In this document: piece by piece, positions 53,411-62,039 of the stretch
How the letters are laid out: every line of letters starts with the position of its first letter
How positions within the stretch are numbered: position 1 is the first letter of the stretch
From: JAKACA01 sp963769255
GTDB taxonomy: Bacteria; Actinomycetota; Acidimicrobiia; Acidimicrobiales; Bog-793
Assembly (NCBI GenBank): GCA_963769255.1
Contig: CAVYKV010000002.1
Span: 186,001-250,000 of the forward strand
Length of the DNA stretch: 64,000 nt
Direction of reading: 5' to 3'
Translations under genes and position numbers: made by a program
The notes under the pieces: model-generated
Databases searched by the model: none
Seen by the model: the letters and a program-made list of their open reading frames with translations, nothing else
Told to the model about the DNA's origin: nothing

Positions 53411-54279
53411 GACAGCGTGCGTGCCACGAGGACGCGGGGGCGCCCGGTGAGGTCCTGGCGCACCTCGACGTAGCCGTAGGCGCCGGTCGCCCGGGCGGCG
53501 TCGACCACGGCCGCAGCCTGATGGGGGGCGATCTCAACGACGAGCGCTCCGGCGGGGCGGAGGAAGCCCCCGGCAGCGCCGACGATCTCGCCGATGGCCT
53601 CGAGACCGCTCGACCCGGCGACGAGGGCGTCGTAAGGGTCGTACTCGCGCACGACGCCGTCGAGGTGCGGCCACTCGGCGGCGGCCAGGTAGGGCGGGTT
53701 GGAGACGACGAGGGCGAGTTTGCCGGCGAGGCCGGCCGGCACGGCGGCGAACCAGTCGCCGTCGGCGAAGCGGACGCGGCCTCGCAGGGCGGGCGGCTGG
53801 CGGCCGAGGTTCTCCCGTGCAAGGGAGAGGGCGGCCGGGGACCGGTCGGTGGCGAGCACGCGGGCGGCCGGCTCCTCGGCGGCGATGGAGAGGGCGATCA
53901 CACCGGAGCCCGTGCCGAGATCGACGACGTCGTACGGTTCCGCCAGGCGGCGCAGCTCGGCGAGGGCGTGCTCGACGACGATCTCCGTCTCGGGCCTCGG
54001 CACGAGCGCCCGACCGTCGACGACGAGGTCCAGGGTGCGAAACCCCCACGACCCGAGCACCCACTGCAGCGGCTCGCCGGCCTGCCGGCGGGCGAGGAGG
54101 ACCCGCGCCCGCTCGACGACGTCGGGGGGCACGGCTCCATCGCCTCGCAGCGGGAGATCGTTCAGCTCGATCCCCCCGGCGTGGCAGACGATGCGCACCG
54201 CCTCGAGGCGGTCCCCCAGCTCTGCGACCGCCGAGCCGACGAGGGAGCGCCAGGTCGGCCGCGCTCCCGTGGCGGTCAC
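53407..54279 (-). CDS. prmC: Peptide chain release factor N5-glutamine methyltransferase
   Basis: Methylates the Gln of the GGQ motif in release factors with SAM. 290 residues. N-terminal helical domain, VPRPETEIVVEHAL, SAM motif VVDLGTGSGVIALSIA and substrate motif VVSNPPYLA. GTG at 54279 overlaps prfA, its own substrate gene, as GTGA. Confidence 0.94.
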   Translation of the reverse strand: MTATGARPTWRSLVGSAVAELGDRLEAVRIVCHAGGIELNDLPLRGDGAVPPDVVERARVLLARRQAGEPLQWVLGSWGFRTLDLVVDGRALVPRPETEIVVEHALAELRRLAEPYDVVDLGTGSGVIALSIAAEEPAARVLATDRSPAALSLARENLGRQPPALRGRVRFADGDWFAAVPAGLAGKLALVVSNPPYLAAAEWPHLDGVVREYDPYDALVAGSSGLEAIGEIVGAAGGFLRPAGALVVEIAPHQAAAVVDAARATGAYGYVEVRQDLTGRPRVLVARTLS

Positions 54280-55350
54280 CGCTCGTCGGGCTCTCCGACG
54301 AGCTGGCGCGACCGCTCGTCGTTCACGAGGGCGTCGACCAGCTCGTCGAGATCGCCGAGGAGGACACGGTCGAGCTTGTGAAGAGTGAGGCCGATGCGGT
54401 GGTCGGTCACCCGGTTCTCCTTGAAGTTGTACGTGCGGACCTTGTCCGATCGCCCGCCCGAGCCGACCTGGGCACGCCGCTCCCGCGCCTCCTCGGCCTC
54501 CTGGCGGGCCCGCTCGCGCTCGTACAAGCGAGCCCGCAGCACCTGCATGGCGCGGGCACGGTTCTGGATCTGGCTCTTCTCGTCCTGCATGGCCACCGTG
54601 ACGCCGGTCGGCAGGTGGGTGATCCGCACGGCCGAGTCGGTCGTGTTCACGGACTGGCCGCCCGGACCGGTCGACCGGTAGACGTCGACGCGGAGGTCGT
54701 TGGGGTCGATCTCGATCTCGACCTCGTCGGCCTCCGGGAGCACGTTCACGGCCGCCGCCGACGTGTGGATGCGGCCCTGCGACTCGGTGACGGGGACCCG
54801 CTGCACGCGGTGGGTGCCGGCCTCGTGCTTGAGACGCTGCCAGGCGTCGTCGCCCTTCACGACGAAGGTGACCGAGTCGACACCGCCGAGATCGGAGGGC
54901 CGGGCGTCGAGGACCTCCACGCGCCAGCCTCGACGGTCGGCGTAGCGGAGGTACATGTCGTACGAGATCCTTGGCGAAGAGGTTCGCCTCCTCGCCCCCC
55001 TCGGCGCCGCGGATCTCCACGATGACGTTCCGGCCGGCGTTGCGGTCCTTCGGGAGGAGGAGGAGCCGAAGCTCGTCCTGCAGCTCTTCCAGGCGGGCGA
55101 GGGCGGACTCCAGCTCTTCGGCGGCGAGCTGGCGCTCGGCGCCGCTGGACTCCGCCTGCATCTCGCGGGCGGTGGCGACGTCGTCGGAGGCGTCCCGCAA
55201 CGCCCGCATCGTCTCGACGACGATCTCGAGCTCCTTGCGACGGCGGGCGAGGTCGCGAAGGGCGTGCGGATCCCGGCCGAGGTCGGGGTCGGAGAGGCGT
55301 TGCAGTACGTCGTCGTACTCCGCCTCGAACTGTGGGAGCCGTTCGAGCAC
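54276..55350 (-). CDS. prfA: Peptide chain release factor 1, frameshifted
   Basis: Terminates translation at UAA/UAG. About 357 residues. GTG at 55350 (MLERLPQFEAEYDD). The first frame carries the coiled coil and EIRGAEGGEEANLFAKDL; it breaks near 54962 by one extra base and continues as YDMYLRYADRRGW..., through the GGQ loop STGPGGQSVNTTDSAV. The anticodon-like tripeptide would be in HRVQRVPVTES. An intact RF1 is essential, so the break is almost certainly a sequence error. Confidence 0.93.
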
Positions 55351-55397
55351 GTCAGGACGTTACCGACGTGCGCCGAGGAGGCAGGGTGGGCGCCGGC

Positions 55398-55613
55398 TCA
55401 GCCCTTCTTGCCCTTGCGCCGGCCGTAGCGCCGCTCGAAACGCTCCACCCGGCCACCGGTGTCCACGAGCTTCTGCTTGCCGGTGTAGAAGGGGTGGCAC
55501 TCGTTGCAGAGCTCGACGTGCAGGTCGGACTTCGTCGAACGTGTCTCGAAGGTGTTGCCGCAGGAGCAGTGGACGGTGGCGATGCCGTAGTGCGGGTGGA
55601 TGTCGGTCTTCAT
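55398..55613 (-). CDS. rpmE: 50S ribosomal protein L31
   Basis: 71 residues, zinc-binding (C+) form: MKTDIHPHYGIATVHCSCGN and CNECHPFYTGKQK give the four Cys. The ATG at 55613 is chosen as the family start. C-terminus is basic (RRYGRRKGKKG). Between rho and prfA as in other actinobacteria. No second, Cys-free L31 is in the window. Confidence 0.95.
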   Translation of the reverse strand: MKTDIHPHYGIATVHCSCGNTFETRSTKSDLHVELCNECHPFYTGKQKLVDTGGRVERFERRYGRRKGKKG

Positions 55614-55751
55614 GGCGCTCTCCAGTGTAGGTGGCTGCAACAGCCTGCTGGGCTGGCGGCCGGGGATGCGGGGCGGCCGTGGCAGGAAACGCGGGGCTCC
55701 CGCCGGCTACGTCCTGTGGAACGCCACGCCTGGCGGCGGCATTCCCGCCCC

Positions 55752-57731
55752 TCAGGCCGACGGGGTCGGCGCCTTGGCGATCTCGGCGAGGAACTCGTCG
55801 TTCGAGCGGGTCGTCTTGATCTTGTCGACGAGCAGCTCGAGGCCTGCGGCGGCGCTCCCCTCGGCGCCGAGGGCGTTGAGCACCCGGCGGAGCTTCCAGA
55901 CCTGCTGGAGCTGGGAACGGTCGAAGAGGAGCTCCTCGTGCCGGGTGGAGCTGGCGTTGACGTCGATGGCCGGGTAGATGCGGCGCTCGGCGAGCTTGCG
56001 GTCGAGCCGCAACTCCATGTTGCCGGTGCCCTTGAACTCCTCGAAGATGACCTCGTCCATCTTGGAGCCCGTCTCGATGAGGGCGGTGGCGAGGATCGTG
56101 AGCGATCCGCCCTCCTCGACGTTGCGGGCGGCCCCGAAGAACTTCTTCGGCGGGTAGAGGGCGCCGGAGTCGACGCCCCCGGACATGATGCGGCCGGTCG
56201 CCGGCTGGGCGAGGTTGTAAGCACGGGCGAGGCGGGTGATGCCGTCGAGGATGATGACGACGTCCTTGCCCATCTCGACGAGGCGCTTGGCCCGCTCCAT
56301 CGTCAGCTCGGAGAGCACGGTGTGCTCGTCCGCCGGCCGGTCGAAGGTCGAGGCGATGACCTCGCCCTTCACGGAGCGACGCATGTCGGTGACCTCTTCC
56401 GGCCGCTCGTCGACGAGCAGGACCATGAGGTGCACGCCGGGGTTGTTCACCTCGACGGAGTGGGCGATCTGCTTCATGATCGTCGTCTTGCCGGCCTTCG
56501 AGGGCGAGACGATCATGCCTCGCTGCCCCTTCCCGATCGGCGAGATGAGGTCGATGATGCGGGCCGTGACGTTCGTCGGATCCTCGGGGTTCTCGAGGCG
56601 CAGCCGCTCGTCGGGGAACAGCGGCGTCAGATCCTCGAAGCGCGGTCGGTCCCTCGCCTCGTCCGGCGTCATGCCGTTGATCGAGTCGATACGGAGCAGC
56701 GCCGGGTACTTCTCACTCGGGCCGGCCGGGCGGCAGGCGCCCTCCACGGCGTCGCCGCGGCGCAGCGAGAAACGCCGCGCCTGGCTGACCGAGACGTACA
56801 CGTCCTTGGCGCTCGGCAGGTAGCCGCTCGTGCGGAGGAAGCCGTAGCCCTCTTCCCGGAGGTCGAGGAGACCCTTCACGGGCACGAGCTCGCCGGTGAA
56901 CGGTGCCTCGGTCGGCCCGCCGCCACCCTGCAGCTCCCGCTCCACCCGGTCGCGTCCCCGCCTGCGGCGGCGGCGGTTGCCGGCGTCCATCTGGCCGTTC
57001 TGGCCGTTCTGGCCCTGGCCCTGTCCGGCCTGCTGCGAGCCCTGGTTCCCTTGCCGCTGCTGGCGGTTCGACTGCTGGTTCGGGCGGTTGAAGTTGCGAT
57101 CGCGATCGCCCGACCGCTCCGCCCTGTCGGCCGAGAGGGCGTCCTCGTGCACGAAACGAGCAGCATTCGCCACACCGTTCCACTGGCCCCCGCCGGAGCC
57201 GCCGGTGTCATGGCCGTTCTCGCCGGCTGTCCGGTCGGGTCCGTGTTCCGGAGCCTCCGAGCCGTCGCCGTCGGTCGTGCCCTCTGTGGCGCCACCGGGG
57301 GCCGCTGAGGCTTCCTCGTCGTGCGACCGGCTCTGCGCCACAGCCGTCGAGGCGTCGACGGCGCCATGGCCGTCGCCCGCCTCAGCGGCCTCGCCGCCTT
57401 CCAGGGCGGCCTCGGCAGACACCTTGGCCTTGCGGGGGCGCGAGACGCGCTTGGTCGCCTTGCCGTTGCCGGCGGCCTCGGCCGTCCCGGCGCCCGCATC
57501 CTCGCCGTCGCCCGTGGCCCGGACGTCACCGGACGCGGTGGGGCCCGAAGCCGTCGCCGCGCCGTTGGCCGCCGCCTCGACCTCGACGCCGGCGGCTCGC
57601 AGGATTTGGTCGACGAGGTCGGCCTTCTTCAGTCGGGCGGGTGGCTCCAGCGACATCGCCGAAGCGATCGCCTTGAGCTCCTCGCGCTCCTTACGTTCCA
57701 GAATCGAACGCTCGAGCTGCTCTCCGCTCAT
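55752..57731 (-). CDS. rho: Transcription termination factor Rho
   Basis: Hexameric RNA helicase that ends transcripts. 659 residues against 419 in E. coli. Residues 1-50 are the Rho_N helix bundle; ~50-285 is a low-complexity insert, first acidic/Ala-rich and then Asn/Gln/Arg/Gly-rich (NRPNQQSNRQQRQGNQG...GQNGQMDAGNRRRRRRGR). The cold-shock RNA-binding domain follows (GYGFLRTSGYLPSAKDVYVS), then Walker A SPSKAGKTTIMKQIA and Q/R loops. Start at ATG 57731; a TTG one codon earlier is less likely. Confidence 0.95.
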   Translation of the reverse strand: MSGEQLERSILERKEREELKAIASAMSLEPPARLKKADLVDQILRAAGVEVEAAANGAATASGPTASGDVRATGDGEDAGAGTAEAAGNGKATKRVSRPRKAKVSAEAALEGGEAAEAGDGHGAVDASTAVAQSRSHDEEASAAPGGATEGTTDGDGSEAPEHGPDRTAGENGHDTGGSGGGQWNGVANAARFVHEDALSADRAERSGDRDRNFNRPNQQSNRQQRQGNQGSQQAGQGQGQNGQNGQMDAGNRRRRRRGRDRVERELQGGGGPTEAPFTGELVPVKGLLDLREEGYGFLRTSGYLPSAKDVYVSVSQARRFSLRRGDAVEGACRPAGPSEKYPALLRIDSINGMTPDEARDRPRFEDLTPLFPDERLRLENPEDPTNVTARIIDLISPIGKGQRGMIVSPSKAGKTTIMKQIAHSVEVNNPGVHLMVLLVDERPEEVTDMRRSVKGEVIASTFDRPADEHTVLSELTMERAKRLVEMGKDVVIILDGITRLARAYNLAQPATGRIMSGGVDSGALYPPKKFFGAARNVEEGGSLTILATALIETGSKMDEVIFEEFKGTGNMELRLDRKLAERRIYPAIDVNASSTRHEELLFDRSQLQQVWKLRRVLNALGAEGSAAAGLELLVDKIKTTRSNDEFLAEIAKAPTPSA

Positions 57732-57791
57732 CAAGTTCCTCTCTCATTGAGACTCGGTCTGCTGGTGTTGTTGTCGCAGGACCGCTGTGAT

Positions 57792-57812
57792 GCCCTCGCT
57801 GTGAGCGAGGGC
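57792..57812 (-). promoter_or_regulatory. Stem-loop in the rho leader
   Basis: A perfect 9-bp stem, GCCCTCGCT with AGCGAGGGC around a 3-base loop, about 60 bases upstream of the rho start. No U-run follows. The leader between 57732 and 58193 (462 bases) otherwise holds no gene I can support. Autoregulation of rho through its leader is known in other bacteria and would fit. Confidence 0.45.
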
Positions 57813-58093
57813 GGATGTACTGGCATCTCCCCCCGGGTGGCGGCCCCGCCGTCACCCACGTCCGTCTTCGATCGCCTCTCTCGGGACCGGCAGCAGGTTC
57901 CTCCTCCACATCGGCTCGCCGGTGAGACTCAGATTGGCTCCGTGATCAAAGGACGGTCGGCTCGGTCGCCGCGGTCGAAGGAGGGAAGGGAAGCACGAAG
58001 GAGTTGCAGACCGAACGCCCCGGGTTCCCGTCCCCTCAGTGGTCTTCAGCGAGGCTGCACGACCGCTTCCGCTACGACGAGGAAGACATCTTG

Positions 58094-58123
58094 ATGCTAG
58101 TGCCGAGCATTGGAGACGGGCAA
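58094..58123 (-). promoter_or_regulatory. Possible rho promoter
   Basis: On the minus strand TTGCCC (58118-58123) and TAGCAT (58094-58099) are 18 bases apart. Transcription from here would give a leader of roughly 350 bases before rho, long enough for regulatory structure. Weak match; inference. Confidence 0.35.
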
Positions 58124-58193
58124 CCACCCCGGCACCGCCCGCCGGCACCAGTGACACTCTATCGCTTCCAGAGGAGCCAGCCGGCGCGCTCGT

Positions 58194-59282
58194 TCAGAGG
58201 CCGAGCGCCGAGAGCACCGAGGCGGTGTCGGCCGGCACCGACTCGGGGGCGGCGGCCCGCTGGACGGCGAGGCCGGGATCCTTCAGTCCGTGACCGGTGA
58301 GGACGCAGACGACCCGCGACCCCTCGGGCACGCCGAACTTGAGGAGTCCGGCCACCGAGGCGGCCGATGCCGCCTCGCAGAACACGGCCTCCTCGCGGGC
58401 GAGGAAGGTGTACGACTCGAGGATCTCGTCGTCGCTGACGGCCTCGATGCGACCGCCGGACTCGCTGGAGGCGGCCGTGGCGCCGTACCAGGAGGCAGGG
58501 TTGCCGATCCGGATGGCGGTGGCGATCGTCTCGGGGTTCTCCACCGGAGCGCCGCGGACGATAGGGGCCGCCCCTTCCGCTTGGAAACCCATCATGCGCG
58601 GCAGCCGCGTCGCACGCCCTGCCGCCTTGTACTCGCAGTAACCCCGCCAGTAGGCCGTGATATTCCCGGCGTTGCCGACCGGGATGCAGTGGACGTCCGG
58701 GGCATCCCCGAGCACGTCGACGATCTCGAAGGCGGCCGTCATCTGGCCGGCGATGCGATCCGGGTTGACGGAGTTGACGACGGTGACCCGAGCGCGGGAG
58801 GGCAGCTCGCGGACGATGTCGAGAGCGGCGTCGAAGTTGCCCCGGATCTGCACCACCTGGGCGCCGTGCACGAGTGCCTGCGCCAGCTTGCCGAGGGCGA
58901 TGTGGCCTTCGGGCACGAGCACGACGCAGCGCAGGCCGGCGCGGGCGGCGTAGGCGGCCGCCGAGGCGGAGGTGTTGCCGGTCGAGGCGCAGACGATCAC
59001 GCCGGCGCCGGCCTCGAGGGCTTTCGAGACCGCCATCGTCATCCCGCGATCCTTGAACGAACCCGTGGGGTTCGCCCCCTCGATCTTGAGGAACACCTCG
59101 GCGGCCACCGCCTCGGAGAGGCGGGGGGCGAAGAGCAGCGGTGTGCCGCCCTCCTGCAGGGTCACGACGGGCGTGGCCTCGCCCACGGGCAGGAAGGACC
59201 GGTACTCCTCGATGACGCCCCGCCACGCAGGGGCCGTCGGTTCTCGGCTGGTGGCGGGGAGGCCGGCGACCTGCTCGCTCAC
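58194..59282 (-). CDS. thrC: Threonine synthase
   Basis: PLP lyase turning O-phosphohomoserine into threonine. 362 residues, the short bacterial form. Schiff-base lysine in NPTGSFKDRGMTMA near 60, CASTGNTSAS and the phosphate-binding PVGNAGNITAYW. GTG at 59282 overlaps hom as GTGA. The expected next gene, thrB, is not here; rho follows instead. Confidence 0.95.
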   Translation of the reverse strand: MSEQVAGLPATSREPTAPAWRGVIEEYRSFLPVGEATPVVTLQEGGTPLLFAPRLSEAVAAEVFLKIEGANPTGSFKDRGMTMAVSKALEAGAGVIVCASTGNTSASAAAYAARAGLRCVVLVPEGHIALGKLAQALVHGAQVVQIRGNFDAALDIVRELPSRARVTVVNSVNPDRIAGQMTAAFEIVDVLGDAPDVHCIPVGNAGNITAYWRGYCEYKAAGRATRLPRMMGFQAEGAAPIVRGAPVENPETIATAIRIGNPASWYGATAASSESGGRIEAVSDDEILESYTFLAREEAVFCEAASAASVAGLLKFGVPEGSRVVCVLTGHGLKDPGLAVQRAAAPESVPADTASVLSALGL

Positions 59283-60634
59283 GGGCTCGCCGGCTCGGGG
59301 CCGATGACGCGAAGCATCGAGCCGATCCGCCCGACGGCATCGAGGCTCCCGAGGGCTTGCAAGGTGGCGAGGACGTCGGCCTCGCGGGCCATGTGCGTGA
59401 TGAACACGAGGCGGGCCTCGGCACCGAGCCCGGACTGCTCCATGGAGCGGATCGAGACGTGGTGGTCCCCGAAGACGGCGGCTACGGAGGCGAGGACGCC
59501 GGGACGGTCCGCCACGTCCATCGTCAGGTAGTACTGGCTGTGCAGATCGGAGATGGGGCGGACCTGTGGCGTTCGCCGGCGGGCCGAGCGCCCCCGGCTG
59601 CCCTCCCGGAGGTGGTGGGCGGCGTCGATGACGTCGCCGAGGACGGCGCTCGCCGTCGGGCGGCCCCCGGCCCCGCGGCCGTAGAGCATGATCTCGCCGG
59701 CGGCGTCGCCTTCCACGAACACGGCGTTGAAGGAGCCGCGCACGGAGGCGAGCGGGTGGTCGCGGGGGACCATGGCCGGGTGCACGCGCACGGCGACGGA
59801 GGGCGGGCTGGGCTGTACGTCCCCGCAGGGAGCGGCGGCGTTGCACCGCTCGGCGACGGCGAGGAGCTTCACCTCGTAGCCGAGGCGGTGGGCGAAGGCG
59901 ATGTCGCCCGCCTCGATGCCGACGATCCCCTCCCGGTAGACGTCGGCGGCGTTGACGTCGGCGTCGAAGGCGATGCCGGCGAGGATGGCCGCCTTGGCGG
60001 CGGCGTCGAAGCCCTCCACGTCGGCCGTCGGGTCGGCCTCGGCGTAGCCGAGCGCCTGCGCCTCGGCGAGGGCCTCCGAGTAGGTGATGCCCTCCTCGCT
60101 CATGCGCGTGAGGACGTAGTTCGTCGTGCCGTTCACGATGCCGGTGATGCGGACGATGTGCTCTCCCGCCAGCGACTCCCGCAGCAGCCGGACGAGTGGG
60201 ATGGCGCCGGCCACGGACGCTTCGAAGAGCAGGTCGACGCCGGCGGACTCGGCCGTCCTCGTCAGCTCGCCGGCGCTCGTGGCGAGGAGCTCCTTGTTGC
60301 CGGAGACGACGGGTTTCTTGCAGGCGAGCGCCTGCAGGATGAGCGAGCGCGCCGGCTCGACGCCGCCGATGAGCTCCACGACGAGGTCGACCTCCGGGTC
60401 CGTGACGATGGAGGCAGCGTCCGTGGTGACCCGCTTCTCGAAGGCGACGCGGTCGAGGCCGGGCCGTTCCCTCGCCAGATCCCGGACGGCGATGCGCGTG
60501 ACCTCGAGCTCGATGCCCGTCCGGACGGCGATGTCGGCGGCGCCGGCGTCGACGAGGGCGACGAAGGCGGCCCCGACGTTCCCGCAGCCGAGCAGGCCGA
60601 CACGCAACGGACTCTCGGCCCGGATCATGGGCAT
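59279..60634 (-). CDS. hom: Homoserine dehydrogenase
   Basis: NAD(P)H-dependent reduction of aspartate semialdehyde to homoserine. 451 residues. GLLGCGNVGAAF near 12, GIVNGTTNYVLTRM and the catalytic Lys region DVEGFDAAAKAAILAG, then a C-terminal ACT domain (DVADRPGVLASVAAVFGDH) that senses threonine in relatives. Start at ATG 60634 (MPMIRAES) or 60628; upstream extension is non-conserved. Confidence 0.94.
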   Translation of the reverse strand: MPMIRAESPLRVGLLGCGNVGAAFVALVDAGAADIAVRTGIELEVTRIAVRDLARERPGLDRVAFEKRVTTDAASIVTDPEVDLVVELIGGVEPARSLILQALACKKPVVSGNKELLATSAGELTRTAESAGVDLLFEASVAGAIPLVRLLRESLAGEHIVRITGIVNGTTNYVLTRMSEEGITYSEALAEAQALGYAEADPTADVEGFDAAAKAAILAGIAFDADVNAADVYREGIVGIEAGDIAFAHRLGYEVKLLAVAERCNAAAPCGDVQPSPPSVAVRVHPAMVPRDHPLASVRGSFNAVFVEGDAAGEIMLYGRGAGGRPTASAVLGDVIDAAHHLREGSRGRSARRRTPQVRPISDLHSQYYLTMDVADRPGVLASVAAVFGDHHVSIRSMEQSGLGAEARLVFITHMAREADVLATLQALGSLDAVGRIGSMLRVIGPEPASP

Positions 60635-60695
60635 CAACGTACAAGACGCCCGGGGTGCCCCCGAACACGACGGCCGCCGGGGGGTCCCGGCCGCC

Positions 60696-62039
60696 TCATT
60701 CGTCCAGCCGTAGCAGATCCTCCACGGTCTCCCGGCGGACGACGACACGGGCGCGGCCGTCGGCGACGAACACGACGGGCGGGCGCCCCACGCGGTTGTA
60801 GTTCGACGCCATCGACCACCCGTAGGCGCCCGTCACCGGGGTGGCGAGGACGTCGCCGACGGCGAGATCGTCCGGCAGCCGGGCGTTCTCCACGAGGACG
60901 TCCCCCGACTCGCAGTGCTTGCCCACGAGGCGGGCGGCCATGGGCCGCGGGGCATCCGGCCGGCGGGGCAGGAACGCCTCGTAGCCGCTCCCGTAGAGGA
61001 CGGGACGGGGGTTGTCGCTCATGCCGCCGTCGACGGCGACGTAGGTCCGCACCCCGGGGAGCTCTTTGATCGTCCCCACCCGGTAGAGGGTCATGCCGGC
61101 CGTCGCCACGATGGAGCGGCCGGGTTCGACGCTCACGCGGACCTCGGCGGGCAGGCGGGCGGCGGCGCAGGCCGTGCGGACGACCGCTGCCCACTCGGCC
61201 ATGGAGGGGGCGTGCTCGCGGTTCAGGTAGGCGACGCCGAGCCCGCCGCCGACGCAGCACTCCTCGAGACGGTGCCGGGCGAGGAAGGGGGCGAGGATGC
61301 TCACGACGCGGGCGTAGACGTCGACGCGGAAGATCTGGCTGCCGACGTGCGAGTGCGCCCCGACGAGCGCAACGCCGGGCACCGCCCGCAACGCCTCGAC
61401 GGCGCGGTCGGCGGCGCCCTCGGCGAGGCTGAAACCGAACTTCGAATCCTCCTGACCGGTCATGACGTACTCGTGGGTGTGCGCTTCGACACCCGGCGTC
61501 ACGCGGACGAGCGTCTTGAGGCCAGGGGGGAGGAGGCCCCGCCGGGCGAGCTCGCTGAGCCGCCCGATCTCCTCGAAGGAGTCGACGACGACTCGCCCGA
61601 CGCCGGCGGCGAGGGCGGCCCGCAATTCCTCCGTCGACTTGTTGTTGCCGTGCAGGACGAGCCCCGGGCCGGGAACGCCGGCGGCGAGGGCGACGGCGAG
61701 CTCGCCGCCCGTCGAGACGTCGAGGAGCATGCCCTCCTCCGCGGCGAGGGCGGCCATGGCCTTGCAGAGGAAGGCTTTCGTGCCATAGGCGACAGCGCCA
61801 CTGCCAAAACTCGCCACCGCCTCCCTGCAGCGCGCCCGCAGGTGCTCTTCGTCGTAGACGAAGAGCGGCGTGCCGGCCTCTCCCGCCAGGGCGACGAGGT
61901 CGACGCCCCCGACGGCGAGAGCCCCGGAGGCGGCCCGCGAAGCCGTGATGGGCAGGAGATGCCGCGCCACAGGCGCCTCCGGCGACTCCGGGTCGCCGGA
62001 GGCCGCCGGTTCCTCGCCCGCCGGCCCGGGAGCGCTCAC
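60696..62039 (-). CDS. lysA: Diaminopimelate decarboxylase
   Basis: Last step of lysine synthesis, decarboxylating meso-DAP, which is also the peptidoglycan cross-link residue. 447 residues, fold III PLP enzyme: lysine in AYGTKAFLCKAM, HSHVGSQIF, VEPGRSIVA and the second-subunit Cys in KHCESGDVL. GTG at 62039 overlaps argS as GTGA. First ~40 residues are Pro/Ala/Glu-rich and variable. Confidence 0.95.
   Translation of the reverse strand: MSAPGPAGEEPAASGDPESPEAPVARHLLPITASRAASGALAVGGVDLVALAGEAGTPLFVYDEEHLRARCREAVASFGSGAVAYGTKAFLCKAMAALAAEEGMLLDVSTGGELAVALAAGVPGPGLVLHGNNKSTEELRAALAAGVGRVVVDSFEEIGRLSELARRGLLPPGLKTLVRVTPGVEAHTHEYVMTGQEDSKFGFSLAEGAADRAVEALRAVPGVALVGAHSHVGSQIFRVDVYARVVSILAPFLARHRLEECCVGGGLGVAYLNREHAPSMAEWAAVVRTACAAARLPAEVRVSVEPGRSIVATAGMTLYRVGTIKELPGVRTYVAVDGGMSDNPRPVLYGSGYEAFLPRRPDAPRPMAARLVGKHCESGDVLVENARLPDDLAVGDVLATPVTGAYGWSMASNYNRVGRPPVVFVADGRARVVVRRETVEDLLRLDE

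Noticed and set aside
57852..58157. Small open frame in the rho leader ending MWRRNLLPVPREAIEDGRG
   Set aside because: No ribosome binding site or recognisable similarity; could be a leader peptide, but nothing in the sequence supports translation.
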